Shown here piece by piece: positions 50,658 to 58,162 of a stretch of 64,000 bases of DNA. This DNA is from Planctomycetaceae bacterium (GTDB lineage Bacteria; Planctomycetota; Planctomycetia; Planctomycetales; Planctomycetaceae). The stretch's first letter is position 1. Each line of letters starts with the position of its first letter. The notes below the pieces were generated by a model. It had not been told where the DNA came from. It saw only the letters and a program-made list of their open reading frames with translations, and made no database searches. The DNA lies in assembly GCA_021732785.1 (NCBI GenBank), contig JAKFUG010000014.1, positions 1 through 64,000 of the forward strand, read 5' to 3'. Position numbers and translations under genes: made by a program.

Positions 50658-52556
50658 GTGGTCGCGCCAGTCTTGTTTCTCATGAACCGCGGGACAGCGA
50701 TTTTTACTCTGATCCGAACCGCATGGCGGCCTGTGCTCGGCAAGCTCTCCGGCGGGAAATACCGCTGGCTGCGTCGCGGCTATCAGTTGCAAGCGGTGTT
50801 GGTCTGGATCAGCGTCTTCGGCTTGGTCCTGGTGACGTTTCTCAGTAATCCGATCTTCGGCCTTCTTCTGGCGGCGATGCTGGTAGCCCTCTTTCGACAG
50901 CGCCGGAAAACGGCGGATTCCGAGTATGGCTCGGCCCGGTGGGGAACGGTCCGTGATCAGGTCGACCGCGGTTACCTCTGTGGTCGCGCCGGTCTCGTGG
51001 TCGGTCGGTTGCTGCCGGAAAGAAATGCCGCAAAATTTCCCGCCGCACTGGCCGCACTCTGGCACTATCCCCGGCAGGCCGACGAACTGGCGGTGCGTGT
51101 GTTCCGCAGCCTGCGGTCTCGAAGGTCACCACGACCGCTCATCGTGTTGCCCGAACGGGAGATCGTTCATACATCAGTCTATGGCCGCAGCGGGTCGTCC
51201 AAGACCCAGGGCCATGTGATTCCCAATTTGTTCCTGGACCCATCGGGCGTGATCGCGGTGGATGTGAAAGGCGAACTGGCCGCGGCAACGGCCCGTCAGC
51301 GGGCGGAGGTCTTTGGTCACGATGTCGTGTGCATCGCGCCCTTCGGCGGCCAACCGGAAGGATTCAAAGCCGAAGCGTTCAATCCCCTCTCCGCGGTGAA
51401 CTTGAAGTCACCCCACTTGGTGTCGGATGCAATCCACTTCGCGAAGGCGCTCATCCGCCCCGACCGACACGATCACAATCCGTTCTTCATCAAGACGGCG
51501 ATCGTGGTCCTCGATGCGGTTCTCTCCTTCCTGTTCTGCCATGCTGCGCCCTGCGACTGCACGTTACAGAAGCTGCGGGAAATCACGGTCGATCCCGTGA
51601 AGTTACAACAACTCGCCGAGTTAATGCAGCAATCGAACTTCGCTGGAGGTTATCTCCGCTCCAAGGGGCAACAACTGGCAGCGCTCACCGGCAAAACACT
51701 CTTGGATGTCTTGGCCACGCTCAATACGCAGCTCTTCTGGATCGATTCCCTCGCCATTGAACAGGCCACGCTGTGGACCACGTTTCCGTTACAAAAACTG
51801 CTCGATGGCCAGATGACGATCTACCTGATTTTCCCTACGGATCGAGTGGAAGACTACGGCCCGCTGATTCGCGTCTGGATCACAGCCTTCGCGCATGCGA
51901 TTTTCGCGGAAGGGATCGGAAGGCCCCATCCGATTCGGTTCTATTTCGACGAAGCAAGCCTCCTCGGCCGCGACATGCCCGTGTTGGAACGGATGCTGAC
52001 TAAGGGGCGGGGGTACCAGATCAGGACGAATTTTTATTGGCAATCGGTGCAACAGATTCAGGAAGTCTTTCCCGAGCATCAGGCGCAGGTCTTCCGCGAA
52101 CAAATGTCGGTCGAGCAATTTCTGGAAGTCGCGACCTATCAATCCGCCAAAGAAATCAGCCAGTGGATCGGCCAGACGACAATCCGTGTCGAACAACAGT
52201 CCCACACGAGCGGCTGGTCGCAATCCGAGACGACGAGCGTCCAACCTTCCTGGTCCCGCAGTTGGTCGGACAGCACGACAGTTAATCAACAGAAGACGGG
52301 GCGGGCACTGATTCAGCCGGAAGAACTGCTGCAACTTCCTGCCGACGTCACGGTGATCCTTAAGCCGCAATGTCCACCGCTCCTGGCCGAGAAACTCCAG
52401 GCCTTTCGGCCCGAACAGCGCACGGAACTGGAGCAGTGGCCGAGTGGAACGCTGCCCAGCCCCATCCCACCGCGGCGACGGGTGTGGGGGATCATAGTGA
52501 TCGTCCTGTTGGCCGGAGTTCTGTTCTGGGCCGCGTGCTCCCACGATACCCCGTAA
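50658..52556 (+). CDS. VirD4/TraD-type coupling protein
   Basis: The 632-residue protein begins with GTG at 50658 after AGGAG. Two membrane helices lie at about 45-80 (VLVWISVFGLVLVTF and IFGLLLAAMLVAL). The ATPase domain has Walker A GRSGSSKTQGHV near 176-187 and a Walker B-like FYFDEASLLG near 428, with FAFN-like EAFNPLS between. It delivers the relaxase-DNA complex to a secretion channel. An extra C-terminal membrane helix (GIIVIVLLAGVLFWAAC), unusual for VirD4, ends the protein. Ser replaces Gly in the P-loop (GSSKT). No channel genes are near. Confidence 0.87.
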   Translation: MVAPVLFLMNRGTAIFTLIRTAWRPVLGKLSGGKYRWLRRGYQLQAVLVWISVFGLVLVTFLSNPIFGLLLAAMLVALFRQRRKTADSEYGSARWGTVRDQVDRGYLCGRAGLVVGRLLPERNAAKFPAALAALWHYPRQADELAVRVFRSLRSRRSPRPLIVLPEREIVHTSVYGRSGSSKTQGHVIPNLFLDPSGVIAVDVKGELAAATARQRAEVFGHDVVCIAPFGGQPEGFKAEAFNPLSAVNLKSPHLVSDAIHFAKALIRPDRHDHNPFFIKTAIVVLDAVLSFLFCHAAPCDCTLQKLREITVDPVKLQQLAELMQQSNFAGGYLRSKGQQLAALTGKTLLDVLATLNTQLFWIDSLAIEQATLWTTFPLQKLLDGQMTIYLIFPTDRVEDYGPLIRVWITAFAHAIFAEGIGRPHPIRFYFDEASLLGRDMPVLERMLTKGRGYQIRTNFYWQSVQQIQEVFPEHQAQVFREQMSVEQFLEVATYQSAKEISQWIGQTTIRVEQQSHTSGWSQSETTSVQPSWSRSWSDSTTVNQQKTGRALIQPEELLQLPADVTVILKPQCPPLLAEKLQAFRPEQRTELEQWPSGTLPSPIPPRRRVWGIIVIVLLAGVLFWAACSHDTP

Positions 52557-52600
52557 CGATTTTCCCTGTCACTCCCTCGTTCTGCATATGGAGTCACCCG

Positions 52601-53419
52601 ATGTTGACTGACATGCCGTCCCAATCATTTCCGCTGGAGGGGATCATTCCCGATCCACAGCAACCGCGGCGGACGTTTGATCCCGCGGAGATGGAGACCC
52701 TGAAGGCCTCCCTGGCCGCACACGGTCTCTTGCAACCGATCGTCGTCCGCCGCGACAAAGCCCGGCAATATTTCCTGATCGTCTGTGGAGAACGTCGCTG
52801 GCGGTGTGCCAAAGAACTCGGGTGGACTGAAATCTCCTGCCGGGTGATCAACCGCGAGCTGACTCCCGCCGAGATCGTCGTCCTGCAACTCACGGAGAAT
52901 CTCCAGCGACAAGACCTCAATCCCCTCGATGAAGCGCGGAGTCTGGAACGCTTGCAGAATCTTCTCGGCTGTTCGCGGGAGGTGTTGGCAGAGCATGCGC
53001 TCCGTTCGACGGCCTCGATTTGCCGCTCGTTCAAATTGCTGGAACTGCCACCGGAGGTGCAAACGTTGATCGAACAGAATCGGCTGCCGGTGAGCATCGC
53101 GGCGGAACTGCATCGCTGTTCTGATCCGATTTTAGTGCGGGAACTGGCCGAACAAGTCGCCGCGGGCCAATTGACGCGGAGTGAAGTGACCACCCGCGTC
53201 CGCCAAGCAACCCCCGTGGGGGCGACAAAACCGCAGCGGCTGTCCCTGCCGCTGGCAACAGGGATCACCCTCCAACTTCCGTCTTCCACGTCGCTGGAAG
53301 AATGTGAGGCGGCGGTTTCGAAATGGCTGCGGCGTTTGAGGCAAGCCAAGTTGACGATGAGTGACATGACCGCGTTCGCGGAGTCGTTGCGAACGGCTGC
53401 CGCAACACAGCACTCGTAA
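52601..53419 (+). CDS. parB: ParB-family partition protein
   Basis: The 272-residue protein has the ParB N-terminal nuclease-like/CTPase region (IIPDPQQPRRTFDPAEM, GLLQPIVVRR, the arginine patch CGERRWRC) and then the helix-turn-helix region (TENLQRQDLNPLDEARSL onward). ATG 52601 has a GGAG ribosome site; longer upstream frame is not coding-like. ParB binds centromere sites and works with ParA. The island's ParA lies 28 kb away beside its own small RHH partner, so this ParB may serve another role, such as regulating the transfer or integration genes. Confidence 0.85.
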   Translation: MLTDMPSQSFPLEGIIPDPQQPRRTFDPAEMETLKASLAAHGLLQPIVVRRDKARQYFLIVCGERRWRCAKELGWTEISCRVINRELTPAEIVVLQLTENLQRQDLNPLDEARSLERLQNLLGCSREVLAEHALRSTASICRSFKLLELPPEVQTLIEQNRLPVSIAAELHRCSDPILVRELAEQVAAGQLTRSEVTTRVRQATPVGATKPQRLSLPLATGITLQLPSSTSLEECEAAVSKWLRRLRQAKLTMSDMTAFAESLRTAAATQHS

Positions 53420-53439
53420 GCCACGCAGGGAAGACAGCT

Positions 53440-53727
53440 ATGTCAGTGTCTGACGCAGTCGTGACGGAACTATCCGAGCGTGTGACTCGGCTCGAAAGGG
53501 AATTGGCCGCGCTGCGCACGGTGGCAACCCCCGCCCTCGTTTACACGGTGGCGGAATTCGCGAGTCAGGTCGGCCGCGCGCCTTACACCGTCCGCGAGTG
53601 GGCGCGGCAGGGCCGCATTCACGCCACCCGCCGCGCCACCGGCGGCGGTCCGTATCAACCGTGGGTCATCCGTCAGGAAGAACTCGTCCGCTATCAACAA
53701 TGGGGCCTTCGCCCCGCCGTGCCGTGA
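53440..53727 (+). CDS. MerR/excisionase-like HTH protein 1
   Basis: The 95-residue protein has an N-terminal coiled-coil heptad (LSERVTRLERELAALRT) and a winged HTH of the helix-turn-helix_17/excisionase type (YTVAEFASQVGRAPYTVREWARQGRI). It is 20 bp after parB and resembles the next gene in plan. In front of a convergent integrase gene it is a candidate recombination directionality factor. Confidence 0.7.
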   Translation: MSVSDAVVTELSERVTRLERELAALRTVATPALVYTVAEFASQVGRAPYTVREWARQGRIHATRRATGGGPYQPWVIRQEELVRYQQWGLRPAVP

Positions 53728-53740
53728 ACAGGAACCCTCT

Positions 53741-54031
53741 GTGGGAATCAATCTGACAATGAGCGAACAGCAATTGGACCTGCGACTCCAACGGATTGAA
53801 GAAGCCTTGCACTTATTGTTGCAACAACGCGTGGTCCGGAACTTCTACTCCACCGCCGATGCGGCGCAATTGTTGGGCAAGGCCGAATTCACGGTTCGCG
53901 AATGGTGCAGAAGGGGCCGCGTGCAGGCCGTCAAACGGGCCTGCGGCCGGGGCTCCTCCCTCGAATGGATGATCCCCCACAGCGAACTCGAACGTCTGCA
54001 AGCGGAAGGCCTACTCCCCGCCAAACACTGA
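53741..54031 (+). CDS. MerR/excisionase-like HTH protein 2
   Basis: The 96-residue protein parallels its neighbour: N-terminal helix (LDLRLQRIEEALHLLLQQR), then YSTADAAQLLGKAEFTVREWCRRGRV. A GTG at 53741 follows AGGAA at good distance; ATG at 53759 is an alternative. Its 3' end overlaps the convergent integrase gene by 21 bp. Two paralogous small HTH proteins may act as a heterodimeric excisionase or as regulators of integration. Confidence 0.7.
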   Translation: MGINLTMSEQQLDLRLQRIEEALHLLLQQRVVRNFYSTADAAQLLGKAEFTVREWCRRGRVQAVKRACGRGSSLEWMIPHSELERLQAEGLLPAKH

Positions 54032-55228
54032 GGCCAGTGCCGCTTGCTGGGCATTCGGCAACAGGTGCGTATACCGCTTGCGCATCTCTTCGGTGGTATG
54101 CCCCACCCACGCGTCGATCATGCGTTGATCGATGCCGCGACTGGCACAGTTCGAAATGAACGAGTGCCGGAAGACGTGCCAACCTTTCAGTTTCGCCCAC
54201 TTGCTGCCAGCGAGCACCGTGTAGAAATAGTGCGTGGCCTCGCCGACCGTGAGCGGTTTGCCACCGTGCTCAAAGGTGTGACGGCCGGAGGTCTGCGGAA
54301 GCCACGCCTGCATCACTTTTCGGAGTCGCGGTGTGAGGGGCACAGTCCGCGTTGTGGCCTTTCCTTTGGCCCGCTTCTTCTCGCGGATCAAAACCGTTCC
54401 GGCCTCGAAGTCGAAGTCGAGGGCTTCGGAACGCATGAGTTCACTCCGTCGCGCCCCCGTGTGGGCAGCGAAGACCAGCATCGGCGTAAACCAACTCACG
54501 GGTTGCTGCTCGGTCACGAAGTCGAGAACGGCTTCCACTTCGCTGGTGGTTAGATAGAGGCTCTTCCAGAGGACGGCCTGTTCGGCCGCGGTGAGTTTTC
54601 CGCGGGCGATCTGCCGTTCGATCTCGACCCACGTTTGAAACTTGGACTTCTGGTTCAGCTTGGGAAAGCGCAATCCGCGATTGGGGAACTCGCGAGGGAC
54701 CTTCCCGGTCCGTCGCAACCACGTCCACAGACTGCTGAAACTCGCCAGTTCCTTCCGGATCGTGACGGGATTAATCAACCGCTCCCCGCGCCCCGTTTCC
54801 TGGCCCCGGCGTTCCACGTACCGCTGGAGATCGTCAAAGGTCAGCCGCTCGATGGCGAAGGCTTCGCCCAGCATGCGGGCCACGTGCCGGAGATGAATCC
54901 GTAGCGTGCCGATGGTGTTGGTTTCCAGGGATCCAGCGGGAATGGATTGGAAGAATTCCGGAATGACCTTGCCGAGCGTCCGTGACGGCGGCGGAAGCAC
55001 CAGCGGTGTCTTCTTTGGCGTCCCATCGTTCATGAGAAAAGTCGGTAGATCGACATCGGTGGGGAGGTCGACCTCCCCACGTTCGAGCATCTCGATCCGG
55101 CGATTGACGGCAGCGAGCCGTCCCATGGCCACCCGCTGATCGGTCGTTTGGAGCGACCGCTTGAAGGTCTGGCCACTGATTTCGAAGACGACCCGATAGG
55201 ATTTCCCGCGTTTGTCGAGCCATGCCAT
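54011..55228 (-). CDS. Tyrosine recombinase (island integrase)
   Basis: The 405-residue protein has an N-terminal arm-binding region (MAWLDKRGKSYRVVFEISGQ), a core-binding SAM-like domain (about 90-190) and a C-terminal catalytic domain. The active-site residues are visible: Arg in HTGARRSE (near 260), Lys in REKKRAKG, His-x-x-Arg in HVFRH (near 352), His in WVGHTT and the nucleophile Tyr in KRYTHL (near 385). A GGAG ribosome site precedes ATG 55228. It lies about 180 bp from the tRNA-Asn attachment site and should integrate and excise the island. Confidence 0.93.
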   Translation of the reverse strand: MAWLDKRGKSYRVVFEISGQTFKRSLQTTDQRVAMGRLAAVNRRIEMLERGEVDLPTDVDLPTFLMNDGTPKKTPLVLPPPSRTLGKVIPEFFQSIPAGSLETNTIGTLRIHLRHVARMLGEAFAIERLTFDDLQRYVERRGQETGRGERLINPVTIRKELASFSSLWTWLRRTGKVPREFPNRGLRFPKLNQKSKFQTWVEIERQIARGKLTAAEQAVLWKSLYLTTSEVEAVLDFVTEQQPVSWFTPMLVFAAHTGARRSELMRSEALDFDFEAGTVLIREKKRAKGKATTRTVPLTPRLRKVMQAWLPQTSGRHTFEHGGKPLTVGEATHYFYTVLAGSKWAKLKGWHVFRHSFISNCASRGIDQRMIDAWVGHTTEEMRKRYTHLLPNAQQAALASVFGGE

Positions 55229-55296
55229 GAATCACGTTCTCCTGTTCGATTGTCGTAAACACGTCAATCGATGCAGGAGCAGCGTAGGCTCAATGA

Positions 55297-55315
55297 CCTC
55301 CCCAGTTTCCTCCCC
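55297..55315. repeat. Candidate integrase arm-type repeat, right end
   Basis: CCTCCCCAGTTTCCTCCCC differs by one base from 255-273. It lies between the integrase start and the attachment repeat, in the same orientation as the left copy. Confidence 0.45.
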
Positions 55316-55408
55316 ACTTCACGTTGCAGGAAAGAAAACGGACTCACAACACTCGTCGTAAGTCCTTGCAGAGAAACAGCGTTCCAGCTTCATTCTGAGG
55401 CCGGAACC

Positions 55409-55433
55409 AGCTCCCCGATTAGGACTCGAACCT
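55409..55433. repeat. Right attachment site (att)
   Basis: The 25 bases are identical to 102-126 and cover the last 22 bases of the tRNA-Asn gene plus three bases beyond its 3' end. The integrated element therefore leaves the tRNA gene functional at this end. Confidence 0.9.
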
Positions 55434-55482
55434 AAAACCTAGCGGTTAACAGCCGCTCGCTCTACCATTGAGCTATCGGGGA
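55412..55482 (-). tRNA. tRNA-Asn (GTT)
   Basis: The minus strand folds as a 71-nt tRNA: acceptor TCCCCGA/TCGGGGA, D-stem GCTC/GAGC, anticodon stem AGCGG/CCGCT with loop CTGTTAA (anticodon GTT, Asn) and T-stem TTAGG/CCTAA with loop TTCGAGT. CCA is not encoded. Its 3' end is the integration target of the island. Confidence 0.95.
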
Positions 55483-55971
55483 ATGGCCGAGGCGGGTCGC
55501 CTCGGGAAAGCACAGATTTAGACGAAATGCAGAGCCGTTGCAAGCGTGAATCGTTCACGCGGGGAGTTTCGGAGGCCGAAGGGAGTCGCAGCCATACTCG
55601 TGCGATCCCATGAGTATGGCGTAAACAGCGGGTTGCATTGCGTAAGGTATTTTATGTCATGCTGTTGCGTTGATCTGCGAGAGTTCGCCTGTCGTGGTTT
55701 GGTCACGAATGGCAATCGCCATTGTTAAAATCCGCGAGGTTTTGCATTCCTGCTGCCGAATGGGAAACAATCGCGGAATGCCTCGGCAATTTCTGGTGCG
55801 TGGCTTGGACGAATCGAATTCCATGCACGTCATTATGATGTCTGATGACGAGACACGATGTGATGTCGTTTCAATTGGAGTTGTGCATCATTCTCCTGGC
55901 CTTCGAAACGCGTCCGCAAACAGGAAATGCCTGGCAGTCGCTGTTGTTCATAGAGCAGTCGCATTGGTGGG
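55483..55971. other. Chromosomal intergenic region
   Basis: No gene is supported between the tRNA and the end of the oxidoreductase gene. It should contain the tRNA promoter, but I could not single out its elements. Confidence 0.4.
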
Positions 55972-58071
55972 TTACCTTGCCGCGCTGGGGTCGTCCTCCG
56001 CGGTGACCGGCACAAATTGCACAGCGTCGAGGATGACGTGGCCGTCGGTGCCGGTGTTGCTGATGGTGACGCGGAGGCCGTTGCCGGCGTCCGCATTGAT
56101 GACGCCGATCGAGGTGTAGCCGCCTAATCGCGGAGCCTTGCGTTGGTCGACGGTCGCGGTCCTGGATTCTTTTCGGTTGCTGATCGTCACGGGCACATTG
56201 GTCGCGCGGTTGGCGTTGGCCGTGTAGTAGATGCGAATCTCATACAGTCCCGGTCGCGGCAGCTTGGGGGTGAAGATCCCCTTCTTTTCGCCCTTCCCTT
56301 CATTGCTGTCATGGATATAGTCGCCGCCGACAAAACCACCGACCGAAGCGCTGGATGACCAGCTTCCTTCGAGTTGTGCGTCGGTGTTGTCGACCACAAC
56401 GCCTTCCATCTTGGCCGGATCGAGTCCCACTGCGGCGACGGCATTCCGCACCGGCCCTGTCCATTCGAGGACTTGCCCTTCCGCGAGCAGGCGTTCACGA
56501 AGCTTCGCATAATCGATATCTTGCACTGCGCTCTGGGCGTCAATCGCCATGACGGCAGCCGTGGCGGCAGATTGTCCCAGCACCATGAAGACCGGTTCCA
56601 TGCGGATCGACCCATAAGCAATGTGCGACGCCGCCAGACAGACGGGGACCAGCAGGTTTTCGCAGTCGGTTTTTTTCGGTCGAATCGAACGGTAACTGAC
56701 GCGATACGGCGACACACCCACCTGGATATCCCCTTCGTTGCGGACCAGACCGTCGGTGGTGACATAACGCTGGCAGTTGTGCGAATCCATGTTGTAGGCA
56801 CCCAGACCAACGGGGTCTTCGGGGATGACCTTCTGCTGGCAATGCTGCTGTGACATGACGTATTCGGAGATCATCCGCCGCGCTTCGCGGACATACATCT
56901 GATGCGGCCAGTTGTCGCTGTCGACGAATTCGTCCTTCGCCAATCCGAGTCGGGTGAATTCCTGGCGAATCTTCTCGGGAACACGCGCATGGTTGGCCAG
57001 CGTGTACATCAGGCCGAGTTGATAACGCTTGTGCTCTTCGAAGATCCGCTCGCGCGTGTTGTAATCGGCGTCCGGATAGGCGTAGTTCGCACCGATGTAA
57101 TCGGTGCTGATCGCGAAGTTATTATTTGTGTCGGTCTTCCGGTTCGGCATCAAGATCGGATTCCAGGGCGAGCGCGTGTCGCCGGCGTCGCAGTTTCGCA
57201 GGACGAGTTCGTACGTTTTTTCGTCGTAGCCTTCGGGCTTCCACCACGCGCGGCGATTGGCGGGAATATCGGTCGTACACATACGGAAGTTATAGGCCTG
57301 CACGCGATGATCGCCGTCGCCATCGTTGCCGGGCGGTTCGGCTTGCACGAGAGGTAATAAACCGCTGCTGCGATCACCGGGTTTGACGAAGGGATCGACG
57401 GATTTGATGAACTGGTGACTACGAGCATGGCCGACTTGAATGCCATTCAACGTCTCACCGTGGACCTTGTTCGCTTCGCGGCCGACGTGATATGGCACGC
57501 CGGCTTTGGCCATCAGATCGCCTTCGTAAGTCGCGTCGATGAACATTTTGCCCACGAACGTTTTGCCGGACTCCATGCGGAGGGACTGGATGCGATTGCC
57601 GGTTTTCGTGACGCCGTTTTTCAAGTCGAGCCGTTCGCCGAAGACGATTTCCACACCGGCTTCTTTCAGCCAATCGCGATAGACGGCTTCGGCGACATGC
57701 GGTTCGAACATCCACATTTCGGGTTCACCGGCGGTCACGCGGCGGTTTTTGTAGTCGGTCTTTTTCTCAAGCGTCCATGCAGCGTCGTTTTCGTAATGAC
57801 GACCGATGCGGCGATAAAACTCGCGCGCGAGTCCACCGATGGCAGCCTTGTTGCCGATGTCGGTGGCCCCCAATCCTCCGGACGTCAGCCCGCCGAGATG
57901 CCGGCTCGATTCGATGAGAATGACCGTCTTGCCCATCTGCTTGGCTTGAATCGCCGCGATGGCACCGCCGGACGTCCCGCCATAAACGACGAGGTCATAG
58001 CGGGCCTCTTGAGCCAGCAGCGGAGCGGAACAGCAGGCCACGGCCGCGATCGTCATCCAGTGCGATAACAT
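55972..58071 (-). CDS. Secreted FAD-dependent oxidoreductase
   Basis: The 699-residue protein starts at ATG 58071 with GGAG eight bases upstream; a start seven codons earlier (58092) lacks a site. An N-terminal signal peptide (MLSHWMTIAAVACCSAPLLA) leads into a Rossmann dinucleotide motif (YDLVVYGGTSGGAIAAIQA) and a helix with HLGGLTSGGLG, features of the FAD_oxidored family common in Planctomycetes. The last ~130 residues form a beta-rich, golvesin/xanthan-lyase-like domain (RPGLYEIRIYYTANANRATN). The substrate is probably a carbohydrate or other small extracytoplasmic compound. It is divergent from the BatA gene. Confidence 0.85.
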   Translation of the reverse strand: MLSHWMTIAAVACCSAPLLAQEARYDLVVYGGTSGGAIAAIQAKQMGKTVILIESSRHLGGLTSGGLGATDIGNKAAIGGLAREFYRRIGRHYENDAAWTLEKKTDYKNRRVTAGEPEMWMFEPHVAEAVYRDWLKEAGVEIVFGERLDLKNGVTKTGNRIQSLRMESGKTFVGKMFIDATYEGDLMAKAGVPYHVGREANKVHGETLNGIQVGHARSHQFIKSVDPFVKPGDRSSGLLPLVQAEPPGNDGDGDHRVQAYNFRMCTTDIPANRRAWWKPEGYDEKTYELVLRNCDAGDTRSPWNPILMPNRKTDTNNNFAISTDYIGANYAYPDADYNTRERIFEEHKRYQLGLMYTLANHARVPEKIRQEFTRLGLAKDEFVDSDNWPHQMYVREARRMISEYVMSQQHCQQKVIPEDPVGLGAYNMDSHNCQRYVTTDGLVRNEGDIQVGVSPYRVSYRSIRPKKTDCENLLVPVCLAASHIAYGSIRMEPVFMVLGQSAATAAVMAIDAQSAVQDIDYAKLRERLLAEGQVLEWTGPVRNAVAAVGLDPAKMEGVVVDNTDAQLEGSWSSSASVGGFVGGDYIHDSNEGKGEKKGIFTPKLPRPGLYEIRIYYTANANRATNVPVTISNRKESRTATVDQRKAPRLGGYTSIGVINADAGNGLRVTISNTGTDGHVILDAVQFVPVTAEDDPSAAR

Positions 58072-58162
58072 CGAATCGTTCTCCGGAATCATGGTGAGCA
58101 AACCTGTGTGGCCGCATGATACCATGCGAACGCAAAAGCGTCTCTTCGCGATGGCAATGCCG

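Larger units (their letters stand above)
102..55433. mobile_element. Integrative mobilizable island inserted at tRNA-Asn
   Basis: The element is bounded by perfect 25-bp direct repeats at 102-126 and 55409-55433. The right copy is the 3' end of an intact tRNA-Asn gene, the classic target of tyrosine integrases, and a tyrosine integrase is encoded about 180 bp inside that end. Between the repeats lie a MobF relaxase, a coupling protein, ArdC, a plasmid-type Rep/Par region, a resolvase and three blocks of defence-like cargo. No VirB4 or other conjugation-channel gene is visible, so transfer would need a helper (inference). Length is about 55.3 kb. An IS66 copy and a retron-like segment inside it are later insertions. 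Confidence 0.88.

Noticed and set aside
34077..52556. Self-transmissible conjugative element
   Set aside because: A relaxase and coupling protein are present, but no VirB4, VirB6 or other channel genes are found between the attachment sites.
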